In this document: piece after piece, positions 10,897 to 22,068 of the stretch
Position numbering within the stretch: the first letter of the stretch is position 1
Layout: each line of letters begins with the position of its first letter
Source of the DNA: Talaromyces rugulosus
Taxonomy: Eukaryota; Ascomycota; Eurotiomycetes; Eurotiales; Trichocomaceae
Reading direction: 5' to 3'
Length of the DNA stretch: 64,000 bases
NCBI RefSeq assembly: GCF_013368755.1
Contig: NC_049564.1
Span: 4,286,001 to 4,350,000 of the forward strand
Position numbers and translations under genes: made by a program
Notes under the pieces: model-generated
The model's database searches: none
Told to the model about the DNA's origin: nothing
Seen by the model: only the letters and a program-made list of their open reading frames with translations

Positions 10897-12885
10897 TCAC
10901 ATGTTAATAATACCAGCACTGTCTTGAAGAAATGTCATCAAATCCAAGCTCGACTCGTCGTGGCCCGCCGGAACTAGGTCTGGAAGATCGGGCAGGATCC
11001 ACGGTGAGTTTCCAGGCATCTCGCTGCGCTGGATTGTTACTTCTCCGAGGCAAGGGATGTAGATGTGCAGCGTGCTGTTGTCGTCGTCACTCAATCGGCC
11101 GCCGCAGCCAACTACCCTGTCGCACACTGTGCCCGGCTGCACCATGGTGGTATACTTGCAAAAACAGCTCGTTACATCTGAATTAATCTCAAGTAGTCGC
11201 TCCAGTGTGACAAGCATCTGCGCACTGACATGGTTGCGCTCTCGGCGGCGCAGGTCGTCAACCAACCACCCAACCATCGCCCGGTCTCCGTACCGCTGAT
11301 GCCCGAAGCCGTATGAAGAATCCTGGATCGAATACCTGATATGCACCCAACAAAGACAGACACTAGAGACAAAGGCCAGAGAGTCGAGAGACGAGCAGTA
11401 GCGTTGATCCTCTCCTTTAGACGCCTTTTTGACGGCAATGTACCGCAGCATAACCTCCCGGCTGGCGTTTATGGCTGATAGCGTACTGTGCGAGCAGTCG
11501 TCGTTTCCTTCGCTCATGGCTCGCGGAAGATGTAATTGTACGATGAGATGATAGTGTGTCATTTGGTCCATCATGCGCGGTATCTCTTCGAGGGTCTCGT
11601 CTGCGCCGTCGTCGAGATTGGGGACTAGCCACCACTGCGCGGGAACACATTCCGCGGCAGTTTGTAATAGTCTGTCGGTTTCTCGTACATCAATAGCACT
11701 ATTCCGGCCCTTTTGTCGTTGGAGAAGACGTCCTGCTGCAGTACAGTGGATGCGCTGTAGGCGTTGGACCGGAGAGCAAGGTTGCAGGGCCTCGGCGTCT
11801 GTGAAGGTGTCTGTGCTTGACCCCTGAGGAAGGCCGGACATGAGCGACAGAAAGCGATCTGTTTGTATAAGCCGGAACCACATGTGCTTCGGGTCAATAG
11901 ACGGCTCGGACGTGCAGCGCTCAAAACTTGCAGTAGTAGACGGCATGGCTCTTTCTTCAAGTCCTATTATCTGTGCCATCGCCATCGCTCGGCGAGCGGC
12001 CAGCCATGCGCGGCGGAGATTTCCAGCGTTGTTCTCAAACGTTGCTTCCATCATAAGACACTCAATGCCCTCTATAGAACCTACCAGATCGTCGCGGCTT
12101 GTTACGAGATATCGGGCCGCTTCGACAGCACGAGTCATGATGCCGTGGAATCTAGCCGTCGATGGCCGCGCACATTGAAGAAATAAAGCCAGAGTCAACA
12201 GTTTTCGCGCAACGATAACAGGATGAGTGCCCTCTGGTGGCAGCTGGAGCGCTTTTCCTGGTGCCACGGATATTGTCTGGTCTTGATATGAAGGTTGAAA
12301 ATCTCTTGCGCAGTTGATCGCACGTATAACTTGGAATGGGTGTACTTTTAGTTGGATAATGCTGTCAACATCTATTTTCTCTGGCCAGGCACTAGCAAGC
12401 GCTCGTTCTACTTCCAATTGGCTGGATGGTGCTAGACGGAGACTGTCTCCACGAAGATCCTGTGTTGAGCGTTACTTGTGTCTCTGAAAAAAGCAAAGAA
12501 CCATCCCTACCAGTGGGGTATAAGATGAGACCAAAGCAGGCCTAACCAAACTCTTTGGGCTAGGACATTGACCGTTATGCTCCACCGCCCCTCCTCCACG
12601 AGCAAACATTCTGGTACACTGCTCCAACAGCTCACCAATACGGCTCAACTTCTCTTCAATTGGCTGACCGCCGCCGCCGCCGACCGGCGGTTCTTTCTCA
12701 GCAACCTCCTGACTAACGCATAAAGTACCGCGTCGCTCGCATGCTACGCAGATCGTGTCCGAAGGGGACGCAAACGCGCAGCGCATCTTTCGTCGCTTGC
12801 ATTCCCAGCAACTCTGCGTGCCCTTGCGCAGCTTTTTTGATTTGGTTTCTAGAGCGTTATTGTTTTGAGAGTGAGTTCTTTTCAT
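10897..12885 (-). CDS. Zn2Cys6 transcription factor
   Basis: On the minus strand, exon 1 is 12885-12511 and exon 2 is 12459-10897; they join in phase 0 to about 645 residues. The zinc cluster near residue 26 has the spacing C-x2-C-x6-C-x9-C-x2-C-x6-C (CWECKRRKMRC ... CVACERRGTLC), preceded by a basic arm KSKKLRKG. The remainder matches the all-helical middle domain of fungal Zn2Cys6 regulators in length and texture (for example AWLAARRAMAMAQIIGL and MWFRLIQTDRFLSLMSGLPQG, the latter a typical signature). It is transcribed divergently from the NmrA-like gene at 13118, with 232 bases between the start codons. A perfect palindrome containing CCG/CGG triplets lies in that spacer, so regulation of both genes by this protein is a reasonable inference. 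An alternative is a pathway-specific regulator acting elsewhere. Confidence 0.88.
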
Positions 12886-12993
12886 GGTGGCTTAATGCGA
12901 CCAGTCGTGCAAATATCTCTGTGGTTGACATGTAGTTGCTGGTAGGACGGAAGATCGCCCCCACACCAGTTCTATGCACTTTGTTAAGGCAAT

Positions 12994-13013
12994 GCTCCGC
13001 CGGCCGGCGGAGC
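12994..13013. promoter_or_regulatory. Perfect 20-bp palindrome, candidate Zn2Cys6 operator
   Basis: GCTCCGCCGGCCGGCGGAGC is an exact inverted repeat with no mismatches. It contains nested CCG/CGG triplets, the half-sites bound by dimeric Zn2Cys6 proteins. It lies in the 232-bp divergent promoter between the regulator (starting at 12885, minus) and the NmrA-like gene (starting at 13118, plus). Binding by the neighbouring regulator is inferred. Confidence 0.6.
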
Positions 13014-13117
13014 CAAGTCTTGTCCTTAAAACTATATAAACAATCAATGTAACAATCATCAACATACGGTGGTGGTATTCAATTGGGGACTCGATATAAA
13101 ATTTTCAAATTGTCAAT

Positions 13118-14340
13118 ATGGTCAAGATTGCTGTAGCTGGCGGTTCTGGCGGTATGTTTGCTTGATACTACATATATTGTATTGTGCTGACAATGGTAGC
13201 CGTCGCCCAGGAGGTCATCGAAGCGCTAATTGCAACCAAGAAACACGAAATCCTGATATTATCAAGACAGGTAGCCATTCCTCTTCAGCTGCGTCGTTCT
13301 CCTCATTGAAATATGGGTTTAGGAACCTCCGACAAGATCCCAGTCTGAAGTGTCGTGGGCTCATGTAGACTACAACAGCGTCGACCAGTTGGTGACAGTT
13401 TTGAATGGATTTGATGTTCTTCTTTCCTTTATTGTCGTCTTGACAGACCCGGGCAACGTGGCGCAAAAAAATCTCATCCATGCCGCCATCCAGGCGGGCA
13501 TAAAACGATTTGCTCCTAGCGAATGGGCAACGTAAGATGTTGTCCTTATGGTACTAGAAGTCTTGAAGCTAACCTCATCCCCAGATCTAGCGTTGATTAT
13601 ATGCCCTGGTACGGCGGCAAAGCCGAGGTTCATGATTACCTGGTGGAATTGAACAAGACGGAAAAAGGTGGCATTTTACTAAAACTCTGAAATTAGTTGG
13701 GTGTGATGTTGATGTTGACGTTGGAATACAGTGCTAGAGTACTGCCTCTTCCAGCCGGGAATGTTTACGGATTACTTGGTACACCCATACAACTCAGCCA
13801 AGCACTTTCGTTCCTTCGAGACACAGTTCGACTTTTACAATCGCCGCGTGCTTGTGCGAGAGGAGGGATTGGGTGATGTCGTCACGTTTACCACCTTGGA
13901 GGATTTTGCGAATATCGTGGTCAAGGCCGTCGAGTATCAAGGCGAATGGCCCACTGTGGGTGGAATCCGAGGCACAGATATCTCCATCGGGGAGCTCATT
14001 GCTCTGGGTGAGAAGGTCCGAGGTGAGCATAGTCGGCGTCTGGATTGAGTTTATTCGTTTTATTCACTTTAACCCAGGTGCGCCATTCAACGTGGAGACA
14101 TTAAGTACCCAGGATCTCAAGGTCGAGAAAATACAGAGCACCTGGAGGCCCAAGGTCGACCATCCATCAATGCCCCCGGAGCAGACTGATGCTCTCGCCG
14201 GTAAGCTCTTGTCTGGTGTGCTGCTGGCGATCTCGGCTGGCGCTTTCCAGGTGTCGGACGAGTGGAATCGACTGCTACCCGACTATCAGTTCACCGGGGC
14301 CGACGACTTTCTATCTCGATTCTGGCAGGACAAGCTGTAG
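13118..14340 (+). CDS. NmrA-like / isoflavone-reductase-like NAD(P)-binding protein
   Basis: Six exons (13118-13151, 13200-13270, 13323-13531, 13585-13667, 13732-14022, 14078-14340) join in phase to 316 residues. The N-terminus VKIAVAGGSG followed by AVAQEVIEAL is the Gly-rich Rossmann loop. ILILSR ends strand 2, where NADP-binding members carry the phosphate-contacting basic residue. RFAPSEWAT and YCLFQPGMFTDYL are typical of the NmrA/isoflavone reductase family. Members are either reductases of aromatic or phenylpropanoid-like compounds or redox-sensing co-regulators; the sequence does not decide between these. The divergent Zn2Cys6 gene and the palindrome between them suggest local control. 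The exon 4 end at 13667 and the exon 5 start at 13732 restore the continuous NKTEKVLEYC segment. Confidence 0.88.
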
Positions 14341-15039
14341 ATAGATAGGTAGCTCTCGATGACGTCGCCTAAGAGAGGGACTTGACACTAGGGTAAGGGC
14401 TAGGGCTAAGACTGTATATTGTTGAGAGCTGAAGAATTCTATATTCCTATTTCGGTTAATTCACCTTAATTGTTTCCCTTTTGGGCGTGATGATATTGGA
14501 ACTAATCCATATATGGAAGCTGATTGTTCCGCATTCTCGGGTAGTCAGAACTGTGATTGGACAGAATCGATTTAGTCTCATTTTAGCGTCGGTTAGCGTG
14601 CGGGCTGCGCTATCATGCATAAAAGTGAGAGTCTTGCAGACTCCAGAGTAGTACGTACTACAACCATATGGCCCCTTCGCAGGCTTTTGGCCCGGCGCGC
14701 GCCATCCAGCCCGTTGGAGAACAGCGAATCCCGACAGCTCAAACCCACCTCTAGCCTCTAACTAGCCTTTCGTACCAGGTTGATCCTGCTCGACCCCTCA
14801 CCGGGTCCAATAAGAGAACCTATTTCATTCTATTAATGGCCGGGACGCCGATCACCAACACATGGCTGCAGCCCACACGTGTTTTGCAGCGTTTAAAGCT
14901 GCCGTCGCTCGCTCTGTCAGCGAACATGTTCCTTCGAAGCTTGGACAGTTTACAAAACCACATGTTGTCACGCTTTTTGAGCGTTTCTTCTCCAGTGTGC
15001 TGTGGTCTGTCTGTCCATGGCCATTGAGAAATCGCATCC
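14341..15039. other. Intergenic region with two perfect palindromes
   Basis: Terminator side of the NmrA-like gene, then the promoter of the rhodopsin-domain gene. It contains GTAGTACGTACTAC (14648-14661) and GGCGCGCGCC (14694-14703), both exact inverted repeats, and CCAAT at 14808-14812. No gene is recognised. Confidence 0.5.
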
Positions 15040-16537
15040 ATGGCCTCACAACTGCCGCCGGGGGCCAACCTCTGCGATTACCCTGCTTCGACGCCACCAG
15101 ATGGAGTGTCTTCCAATTTAGTCGACCCGTATTCTCTTGCGCCGGTAGTCATCGCCATCTCGGTGCTGACCTTTTTGATTGCGATTCTTTTCACAATTGC
15201 TAGGCTGTATTTCTATTTCCCCAAATGGAAACTGTCAGACTGTAGGCATTCGACCCCATTTACCATGCCGAGAAGATTGAATCGTTTCTAAACTCTGCCA
15301 GATTTTGTTATTATCGCTATTGTTTTCTCTGGAGGATACATGGGCCTTGTTTTCTCGCGTGGGTGCACTAATACCTCGATGATTATGCTGGTGGTTATTG
15401 ACGAAAACCAGTGAGCAGATATCATCGCCATGAATGGAATGTGCCCGCCTGCTGGTTCGATGCCACATATATGAAGGTAAAGAGGGGCCTCTACTGGTTT
15501 GTTGACTGTGTTCACAGGCTAATCAAGGTGCTATCTACAGATGTTATACAGCCAGGGTATTCTGGCCGGTCCGATGTTCTTCTTCTCCAAAGTATCCGTC
15601 TTTCTACTCTATCTTTCCATTTTCAGTGTCGATCGGCCTATGCAGATTGCCATTTACGTTGGCATAATCTTCACCACTTGCTTGAATTGGACCGCCATCC
15701 CGCTCGAGTCTTACTATTCGGCGCCACATATAGGAGATACGTGGGAAAGCCTGCTCGTAACTCAGCAAGCAAATCACAACATCACGTATGGCATCATCCA
15801 CGGCGCGTTGTCTGTCGTTCTCGATGTGTATATTTTTCTCTTGCCGATGCCGATCATCTTGTCGTTGCAGATGACAACGCGGAAACGCCTGCAGGTGCTT
15901 GGAGTTTTTTTAACGGCGTTAATGTGAGTTTTTGTTCTTCCTCAAATTTTTTTCATTTCTAGCAGACGGCCCTAATGTGATATACTAGGGGTATTGTTGC
16001 TAGTGTCGTTTCGTTGGTATACCGCATTCGTCTCCGAAATCTCCAAGATAATACATGGGCTCAAGCCTGTGTCTACACTTGCGTGTAAGTGCACACAATA
16101 CCATGTTAGTGTACGTTGATGTACTAAACAAATACGACAGCCTCGTCGAAACCAACGTCGCAATTATGGTGAGCTCGATGCCTGCCGCATCGGGCATAAT
16201 GCGAAGACATTTCCGCCAATCCTCATTATATCGCTCCTTTCACAAGTCGAACTTTTCGTCGAATGACGATGGCTCGACAAACCGACAGACATACTTTCAG
16301 AACAACAACCCCCCAAGCAGTCTCCTTTACGCGCATAATAATTCGCGCTCGGTCAAGTCTAAATTTGACAGAACATTGTCCTCGGAAAGTTTACGTCGGC
16401 CTAGTGATTTGGAGATGGAGATGGGGGAACAACAGCAGTATCGCATGGAAAATATAGGTCTTGGTCCCCCCGGAGAAGGGATTATTCGGACGATTCAGAT
16501 CGATCAAGCGTCATTTAATGATACGGCGATCAAATGA
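15040..16537 (+). CDS. Rhodopsin-domain integral membrane protein (fungal SAT4/PTH11-like family), copy 1
   Basis: Six exons (15040-15241, 15302-15358, 15412-15476, 15541-15923, 15989-16084, 16141-16537) join in phase to about 399 residues. The family hallmark RHEWNVP is carried by the 65-base third exon, preceded by a 53-base intron (15359-15411). Seven hydrophobic segments can be counted, from APVVIAISVLTFLIAILFTIA in exon 1 to the Val/Ile-rich segment encoded by exon 5. The C-terminal ~130 residues are hydrophilic, Ser/Asn-rich and presumably cytosolic. Members of this family resemble G-protein-coupled receptors, but their ligands are mostly unknown and there is no retinal-binding Lys signature to make it a true rhodopsin. 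The assignment is based on the conserved motif and topology; the function is not known. Confidence 0.8.
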
Positions 16538-16833
16538 TTTGTGTGTGTCAAGCTATGAATGAAAAGGAGTTCTTGTTTTATAATGGAAGGCGTTTTCCGG
16601 GTGGGTTTGCTGGCGCAATGGAACATTTGAAGCCAGCGTTTAAATATGATTTATGATTCTCTATACACGATGAAGAAATATTGATACCTCCAGCCTCTCA
16701 ACTGGTATGTCACATTATCAATTGATCAAAGGACAATTACGGTTCAGGTAACGTGCATTGAGTAATTTTACCAACATAAATTCACACCTTTGACCTAGGA
16801 ACAAGCTTTTTTTTTTGTAAAAATGTTGCCTCT

Positions 16834-18375
16834 TTAGTCACCTCCCCATATACCCTCCCCTAGTATCTGCTCACACACCCATCGCGCTGTGCGGGTATGT
16901 AAACTCCAGTACCGTTCGTCTTCTTCATTCGCAACAGCTCCGACCGGACGGTCTCCGGCTTTCTCTCGCTGGAGTTCGAAAGAGCCCAAGGCATCGAAGA
17001 TGACCAGCTGGTCGCGCATGTTCACATCGACGCAAGGCCGATGCTTGTTGTCGTTGTTGCTGCTCTCTGGCCCGGGCTTGTCGGAATTCCCACTAAGCTC
17101 CTGGATAAAATCGTTCACGCAATTCTCTACCAAGTCGTCTAGAGTTGATATCGTGTTGTTTTCTCCTCTTTCCCCTCGCTGTTTTTTATTGTGACGGTTG
17201 TTGCTGCGACTTTTGAATCCATTGAAGAGGGCATCGGTTCCAATAGTCAACCCCGTGGACATGTGTGCCACGAGTAGAATGTACAGGTGCGTACTATGGT
17301 GGGTGGCTTTTGAGGAATATAGGCTGATTGGAACAATTTCGTCGTCATCTTCATGTTCCACAGCGGGAAACAGCGACTGTTTATCTGCAATCCGTCTTAG
17401 CGCCCGACGTAGGTGAGTGTAGGTCGTCTCTTCGAGGTATTCGCGTATGGTTAGTTTGGGGTTGAACATCTCGTAGTCATAACCATGTTGGCTCCCTTCG
17501 CGACCTGCTTGGCGTCTATCTTTGCGATTTCCCTGTGCCTGCTGGTCCCCAAATTCCGTGTCTGGCGCGAGAATGGTCATGTCAATCTTTGTAATAGTTG
17601 ACCTTCTGAATTTACTAAGGTTAAGCGCAGGGAAACCACTTGGTATTGAGCCACCAGCTCCATGTGTCAAAGCATCCAAGTCTGATGCTTGTAATGGATG
17701 GATTAGAAAAGTCACCGCGCCCAACTCGTTCGGCCCTGTGGACCATCCTCGCCCATTTAATCTGACCGACAACTTTGGCAATCCGATTTTTCCTAGGTTG
17801 GGGACTAGGACTTGGTCGATGTATTCAAATGACGGGGCACAGCTGACGTTGGTACCGCCAGTGACATGCAACCGCACCGGTTTCCCGGTCAGGCTGCTAG
17901 CGTAAACCAGATAGGGATATAGAGCCTGGAAAATGAGAAAGATTGACCCGACAGTAGACTGACGTATAGTATATTCAGGCTTGATTTTTGGCAGTTCTCC
18001 GTTTGCTAATGTAAGATCTAATAGAGTTTTGGCCGATTCGCGAGCTTTTTTCTCTGTTCGTGTTTCCCGTTCGTCGCCGTGTAGACGGCCGCGAGGGTAA
18101 AATGTAAGCGCCTTGGATCCAACCTCCCCACCGACGACCTCCCCTTGGCAAATCTCAGAAAGAAATTTGATCGCGGCTGCATGTGAGCCCTTCAACCCCG
18201 TCCTTCCTTGACGTTTTCCGCGAATGTCGGTGATGGTGATGGGCTTGCCGGTGAGGGCAGACAGGGCAACGGCATTGCGAACCAGTTGGCCGCCGCCTTC
18301 GAGCATTCTACCATCGAGATGGATTATTTCTTCTTCTGTGTAAGGCTGTGTGCCGTTGTTTTCTGCTCCTGCCAT
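16834..18375 (-). CDS. RNA 3'-terminal phosphate cyclase (RtcA type)
   Basis: A single exon of 513 residues on the minus strand. The N-terminal LDGRMLEGGGQLVRNAVALS is the signature of catalytic RtcA enzymes and differs from the ribosome-biogenesis paralogue Rcl1, which lacks the EGGGQ motif. GKRQGRTGLKGSHAAAIKFL follows. The C-terminal LHTRTARWVCEQIL lies where bacterial RtcA carries its adenylated histidine, so the His here is the candidate nucleophile. The enzyme would use ATP to turn RNA 3'-phosphate ends into 2',3'-cyclic phosphates. The protein is longer than the usual ~340-370 residues because of hydrophilic inserts (~275-295 and ~385-425, rich in Asn, Lys and Arg). It converges with the membrane protein gene at 15040; the two stop codons are about 297 bases apart. 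Confidence 0.88.
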   Translation of the reverse strand: MAGAENNGTQPYTEEEIIHLDGRMLEGGGQLVRNAVALSALTGKPITITDIRGKRQGRTGLKGSHAAAIKFLSEICQGEVVGGEVGSKALTFYPRGRLHGDERETRTEKKARESAKTLLDLTLANGELPKIKPEYTIRQSTVGSIFLIFQALYPYLVYASSLTGKPVRLHVTGGTNVSCAPSFEYIDQVLVPNLGKIGLPKLSVRLNGRGWSTGPNELGAVTFLIHPLQASDLDALTHGAGGSIPSGFPALNLSKFRRSTITKIDMTILAPDTEFGDQQAQGNRKDRRQAGREGSQHGYDYEMFNPKLTIREYLEETTYTHLRRALRRIADKQSLFPAVEHEDDDEIVPISLYSSKATHHSTHLYILLVAHMSTGLTIGTDALFNGFKSRSNNRHNKKQRGERGENNTISTLDDLVENCVNDFIQELSGNSDKPGPESSNNDNKHRPCVDVNMRDQLVIFDALGSFELQREKAGDRPVGAVANEEDERYWSLHTRTARWVCEQILGEGIWGGD

Positions 18376-19040
18376 GGTTGCTGGGATTGTCGAACTGGAC
18401 GAAGCAGGTTAGATAGATACTAAGGCTCTGGATCGCCCGCATGAGACAGCTTTGCTTGATGAAAATAAACTGAATTGACTGTGTGTAAGGATAAGTACAG
18501 GATTTTATTACCAAACTCGTTCGCCGACTATGACGATTTGTGTATGACTCAGGATGAGTCCGGAGGCTGAGCCCGCTAAAACTAAACATAGTCAAACATG
18601 AATTAGATAAGCAGCACCAAGTATTGGGATTAAAAGAACATTAAATAGATTTGTATTGATTAGTATTTTTTAATATTTCCTTTTAAATTATAATACCTCT
18701 ATCTAAATCTTATTTATATATGAACTAAGAAATTTAAATATATTCTATTCATAGCTGGTACGTTTACTTTAAAAATTAAAATTTTAATTAGGAACTAAGG
18801 AGTGCTAGCTTTATCTAACTTTTTTAGATAGAAGAGTTAGAGGGTCAATACGATTGTATATTTGGAATAATCAAGATAAATACCAGCTGACACTTGTTAC
18901 TTTCAATGTTTTATCAAGACATAACATGAGATGGACTGCAAAACACACCTTCACTTGATATGAAACCGTCATATGCCGGGACAAGTACAAGATTTTCAAC
19001 GCCACTTGAAATTAACTTACTCCAAATAACCAGTCTACTG
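18376..19040. repeat. AT-rich island 1
   Basis: From about 18600 to 18850 the sequence is very AT-rich and TA-rich (for example TTTAAATTATAATACC and AAAAATTAAAATTTTAATTAGG), clearly different from the surrounding coding-rich DNA. It resembles a decayed, possibly RIP-mutated repeat. No coding capacity remains and no terminal repeats are visible. The first ~220 bases are the promoter of the cyclase gene. Confidence 0.5.
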
Positions 19041-20198
19041 TTAAGCTGCTGCTAATTGAGAAGCAATCTCCAGAATATTGGAGTCGATAATTACATGGGC
19101 AGCACTTGAAGGCACTTTGCCAGCATGCATGGTTCCCACATTAGAGAGCACGCTGATTACACAGTCGCCCTCCTCTTTCCACCATAATGCCCCCGTGAAG
19201 CCTAAAACACCGCCAAAGTGTCCCAGCCATGCGTTGGTTCCATGGTCCCTCCGTCTGAAAATACCGTGACCCATCTCGGATGAGTCCGTGGCAGGCCTCC
19301 ACGTAGTCATGATATCCAGGGACTCTGAGCTCAACAGCCTCCCATCGCGAAGGGCGACAGCAAATTTGGTGAGGTCCGAAGCAGAGGAAACCATGCCGCC
19401 TGCAACCCACTCGACAGACAAATTGGACTTGGTGCAGTCAATAAGCCTACCATCTCGTGCGCCGGGAAAGGACGGACATATTCCCGCTGTGTCGCGAAAT
19501 GTGTCCGTAGCCCACTGGTACCGGTGGGCCAGTTTCCCTTGGTTTGGAGGCTCGAATCCCTCAAGAAACGTGTGTTCCATGGCCAATGGCTCGAGGATCC
19601 GTCGACGAATTTCCGCCTCTGCAGTGCTCTGGGTGATCTTTTCTATCATCAAACCGAGCAGCGTGTAGTTGGTGTTGGCGTAGTACCAATCGCCCCTGCT
19701 CGGGGCAGTAATCTTTGGCCGACGAATGTAGCCCAGAGGCTCAACCTTGTCCCATATATGCGTTGGATCCAGCTTACTACCACGCCCTTCTCGGATCCAT
19801 AAAGAGTCGTCTTCCCAGCTGTCTATGCCCGCCGTGTGACTCAACAGCTGCGCGACGGTCGCTTCTGCGGCATCATCAATGTCACGGTATATCTCGCTGC
19901 CTAGAATCCTGCAGACGGTGTCCGACAAATGCAACTTGCCCTCCTCTATAAGCTGGAAGATGACAACAGCAGTAAATACCTTGGTGATGCTGCCGATGCC
20001 GAAGACGTGAGTGGGCTCGATGGCCTGGAGGCCGTCCGACACACCGGCCGTCAAGGTCCAATGCCCCCGCGATGAGGCTATTTCGACCGAGAGCCCAGGC
20101 ACTCCAGCTGCGATACTTTCCTCAAGTATCGCATTGAGCTTGGCGAGGCAATCTGCCTGATGAGTAGTGCACATGCTAGCCATGAGATTTGAGAACAC
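19041..20198 (-). CDS. Beta-lactamase-fold serine hydrolase (class C / LovD-like esterase family)
   Basis: A single exon of 385 residues. The catalytic motifs of the penicillin-binding/beta-lactamase fold are present: SITK (S-x-x-K, Ser at ~70), YANTNY (Y-x-N, ~171-176) and a C-terminal GHFGG (H-x-G). Fungal members are mostly esterases, transesterases or D-aminopeptidase-like enzymes, not antibiotic-resistance enzymes. There is no obvious signal peptide, although the first 10 residues are mildly hydrophobic and a second Met lies at position 7. The gene has no intron and is bracketed by AT-rich islands on both sides, which suggests a mobile or recently inserted locus. Substrate unknown. Confidence 0.85.
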   Translation of the reverse strand: MFSNLMASMCTTHQADCLAKLNAILEESIAAGVPGLSVEIASSRGHWTLTAGVSDGLQAIEPTHVFGIGSITKVFTAVVIFQLIEEGKLHLSDTVCRILGSEIYRDIDDAAEATVAQLLSHTAGIDSWEDDSLWIREGRGSKLDPTHIWDKVEPLGYIRRPKITAPSRGDWYYANTNYTLLGLMIEKITQSTAEAEIRRRILEPLAMEHTFLEGFEPPNQGKLAHRYQWATDTFRDTAGICPSFPGARDGRLIDCTKSNLSVEWVAGGMVSSASDLTKFAVALRDGRLLSSESLDIMTTWRPATDSSEMGHGIFRRRDHGTNAWLGHFGGVLGFTGALWWKEEGDCVISVLSNVGTMHAGKVPSSAAHVIIDSNILEIASQLAAA

Positions 20199-22068
20199 CT
20201 ATATAACATTTAAATTGATGTGGATGGCTGCTGACCAAGAGCGATTGTCCCGGGTGGGGATTGTGGACACAGCTAGTGGGACTGGCCTGGTTGGTGGTTA
20301 CACTTCTCCAGTGATGTTTTTTTGTTTACGATAGTATCCTGGGAGAATAAATAACTCTTAATACTCACTAGATAGTATTGTCTAATAGCCCATCTCTTAA
20401 TAAAAGGCACGTATATATTAACCATGGATATATTACTATAGATAGGCAGCTAGACGTATAGATCTAGGTTAATATAGCTATAGTCTAAAATCCTATTAGG
20501 CTATATAGCTGGGGCCATAAGGTCTATCCAGTTAGATGATTAATGATCAATGTCACTGCAAGCTATACAGTCTAGAAAGCCTCTAATATATAGTTTTCTA
20601 ATCTGATAGGCTATAAGATTTATAGCTATTAAGATATCTATTATAAGAGATGGTATATATTTTGATTAATAAAATTTACAGCAGCTTATTTTATTATCTC
20701 TATTCTATAATGGTCTTATGCTTAGAAAATATTATAGAGACTAAGTTGCTCTTATTATTCTAAGCTAACTAGAGATATTCTGAAGGATCAATTACCGCCA
20801 GGATAGGATGGTCATATCAGGAATTAGGATAGAACAGGAAATTAAGACTGACTTAATCTACTGGGACGGGACGGTCCCATCTGGAATCGGGACGAGACGG
20901 GAAATTAGGACTGATTTAGTCCTGAATCAGGAGAGTAATGTAAGACAAGATATCTTGATATAGGACCTAGAAGTTCCAATAGGAGTTCTAATTAATTAAT
21001 TAGATTAGTTTATATATTTGCTTAGTAGTTTGATCCAATGATATAAATCCAAATAATTAAGTGGGATCAGTGATTTCATCCCCAAGCAGAATAAGCTGCC
21101 AAGTGACGAATTGGGCCCGATTTGGTTAGTAACGGTAGATCTCGCTGTGGGGATGATCCACGTCGTTCCCTGCATATCTACTTGATGTACAGGAGTAGGT
21201 CAATGTTGCATACGAGATTACTACACTAAATGATCGATATAAACACGTCTCGCTCAGACACTACCACAATCCTAAGCAAACGATACTTCAATCTGTTCAA
21301 AAGACCTATGGATCAAGTATATTACCTTTGCCAGTCCTTCTATTCTCTGAAAAGATGCCGGATTAATTATCTTCAGTCTTCCATCAAAAATAAGACTGCA
21401 GTTATAACTGGAGCTGGTGATAATCTTGAAGATGTGCGACAAAAACACGTGGTCAGCTATCGTTCTAGTCCTTCACATGTCTTATTTACTAATCCAACTA
21501 GTTCGTCGGGTCATTTCTCGACACGCAAGCGTTTGCAAATGCAATGGCTCGCAAACATAAACGCCTCGGCTCACCTGCCAATGGACAATAGAACTCCATA
21601 AGCTACATAGTATATAGTCTTTATCGGAAGTGTCGCATCGCACATAAACACGGCCGCTCAGAATATCAGCGAGTACCTAGCTTCAAATCAGCGGTGCGCG
21701 GATTGGGTAGGATTTTCCAGTAAACAGTGGAGTAGTATGGTAGAATCTATAGTCTTTGTTAGAAATATTCACGATATAAAACCTCCGGGTGTCCCATGAT
21801 TGGCTGTTTCTTCGCGGCGGCAGCTGACCAATCAGCAGCCACCAATTACGCTATTTTTGATCCGCGCCCGACGTCACTATTTCGATCTTCCTTTCTTCTC
21901 GTTCTTTTTCCTCTGGCAATCACCGTCAAGAAGCGCCACAAAAGTGTACTATCTGTGATTTCACGCCACTGCAATATATACTTGATTCTCGATCTCGTCT
22001 CTGGCCAGTCCAGTCACGCCTCTTTTGCGTTTTCGGTTTCCCGGCTCCGTCGTCTGTATACCTTCAAC
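20199..22068. repeat. AT-rich island 2 with decayed tandem repeat, then promoter of the Atg33-like gene
   Basis: About 20300-21060 is strongly AT/TA-rich, with many TATAG/CTATA words and no coding capacity, consistent with an old RIP-mutated transposon. Two related 24-base units at 20836-20859 and 20899-20922 match at 19 of 24 positions, and all five differences are transitions. The interval between them contains short GGGACGGGAC-type direct repeats. From about 21100 the composition returns to normal. An open frame at 21230-21601 has no family signature. Around 21798-21850 there are three CCAAT/ATTGG boxes and GACGTCA (21870-21876) upstream of the Atg33-like gene. Confidence 0.55.

Noticed and set aside
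14778..14789. GGTTGATCCTGC, identical to part of the 5' end of small-subunit rRNA
   Set aside because: Only 12 bases match; the flanks (CTACGTACC... / TCGACCCC) do not continue as rRNA. Chance or a tiny fragment.
21230..21601. Open frame of 123 codons upstream of the Atg33-like gene
   Set aside because: No family signature or codon texture of a gene; it lies at the edge of the AT-rich island and ends in low-complexity sequence.
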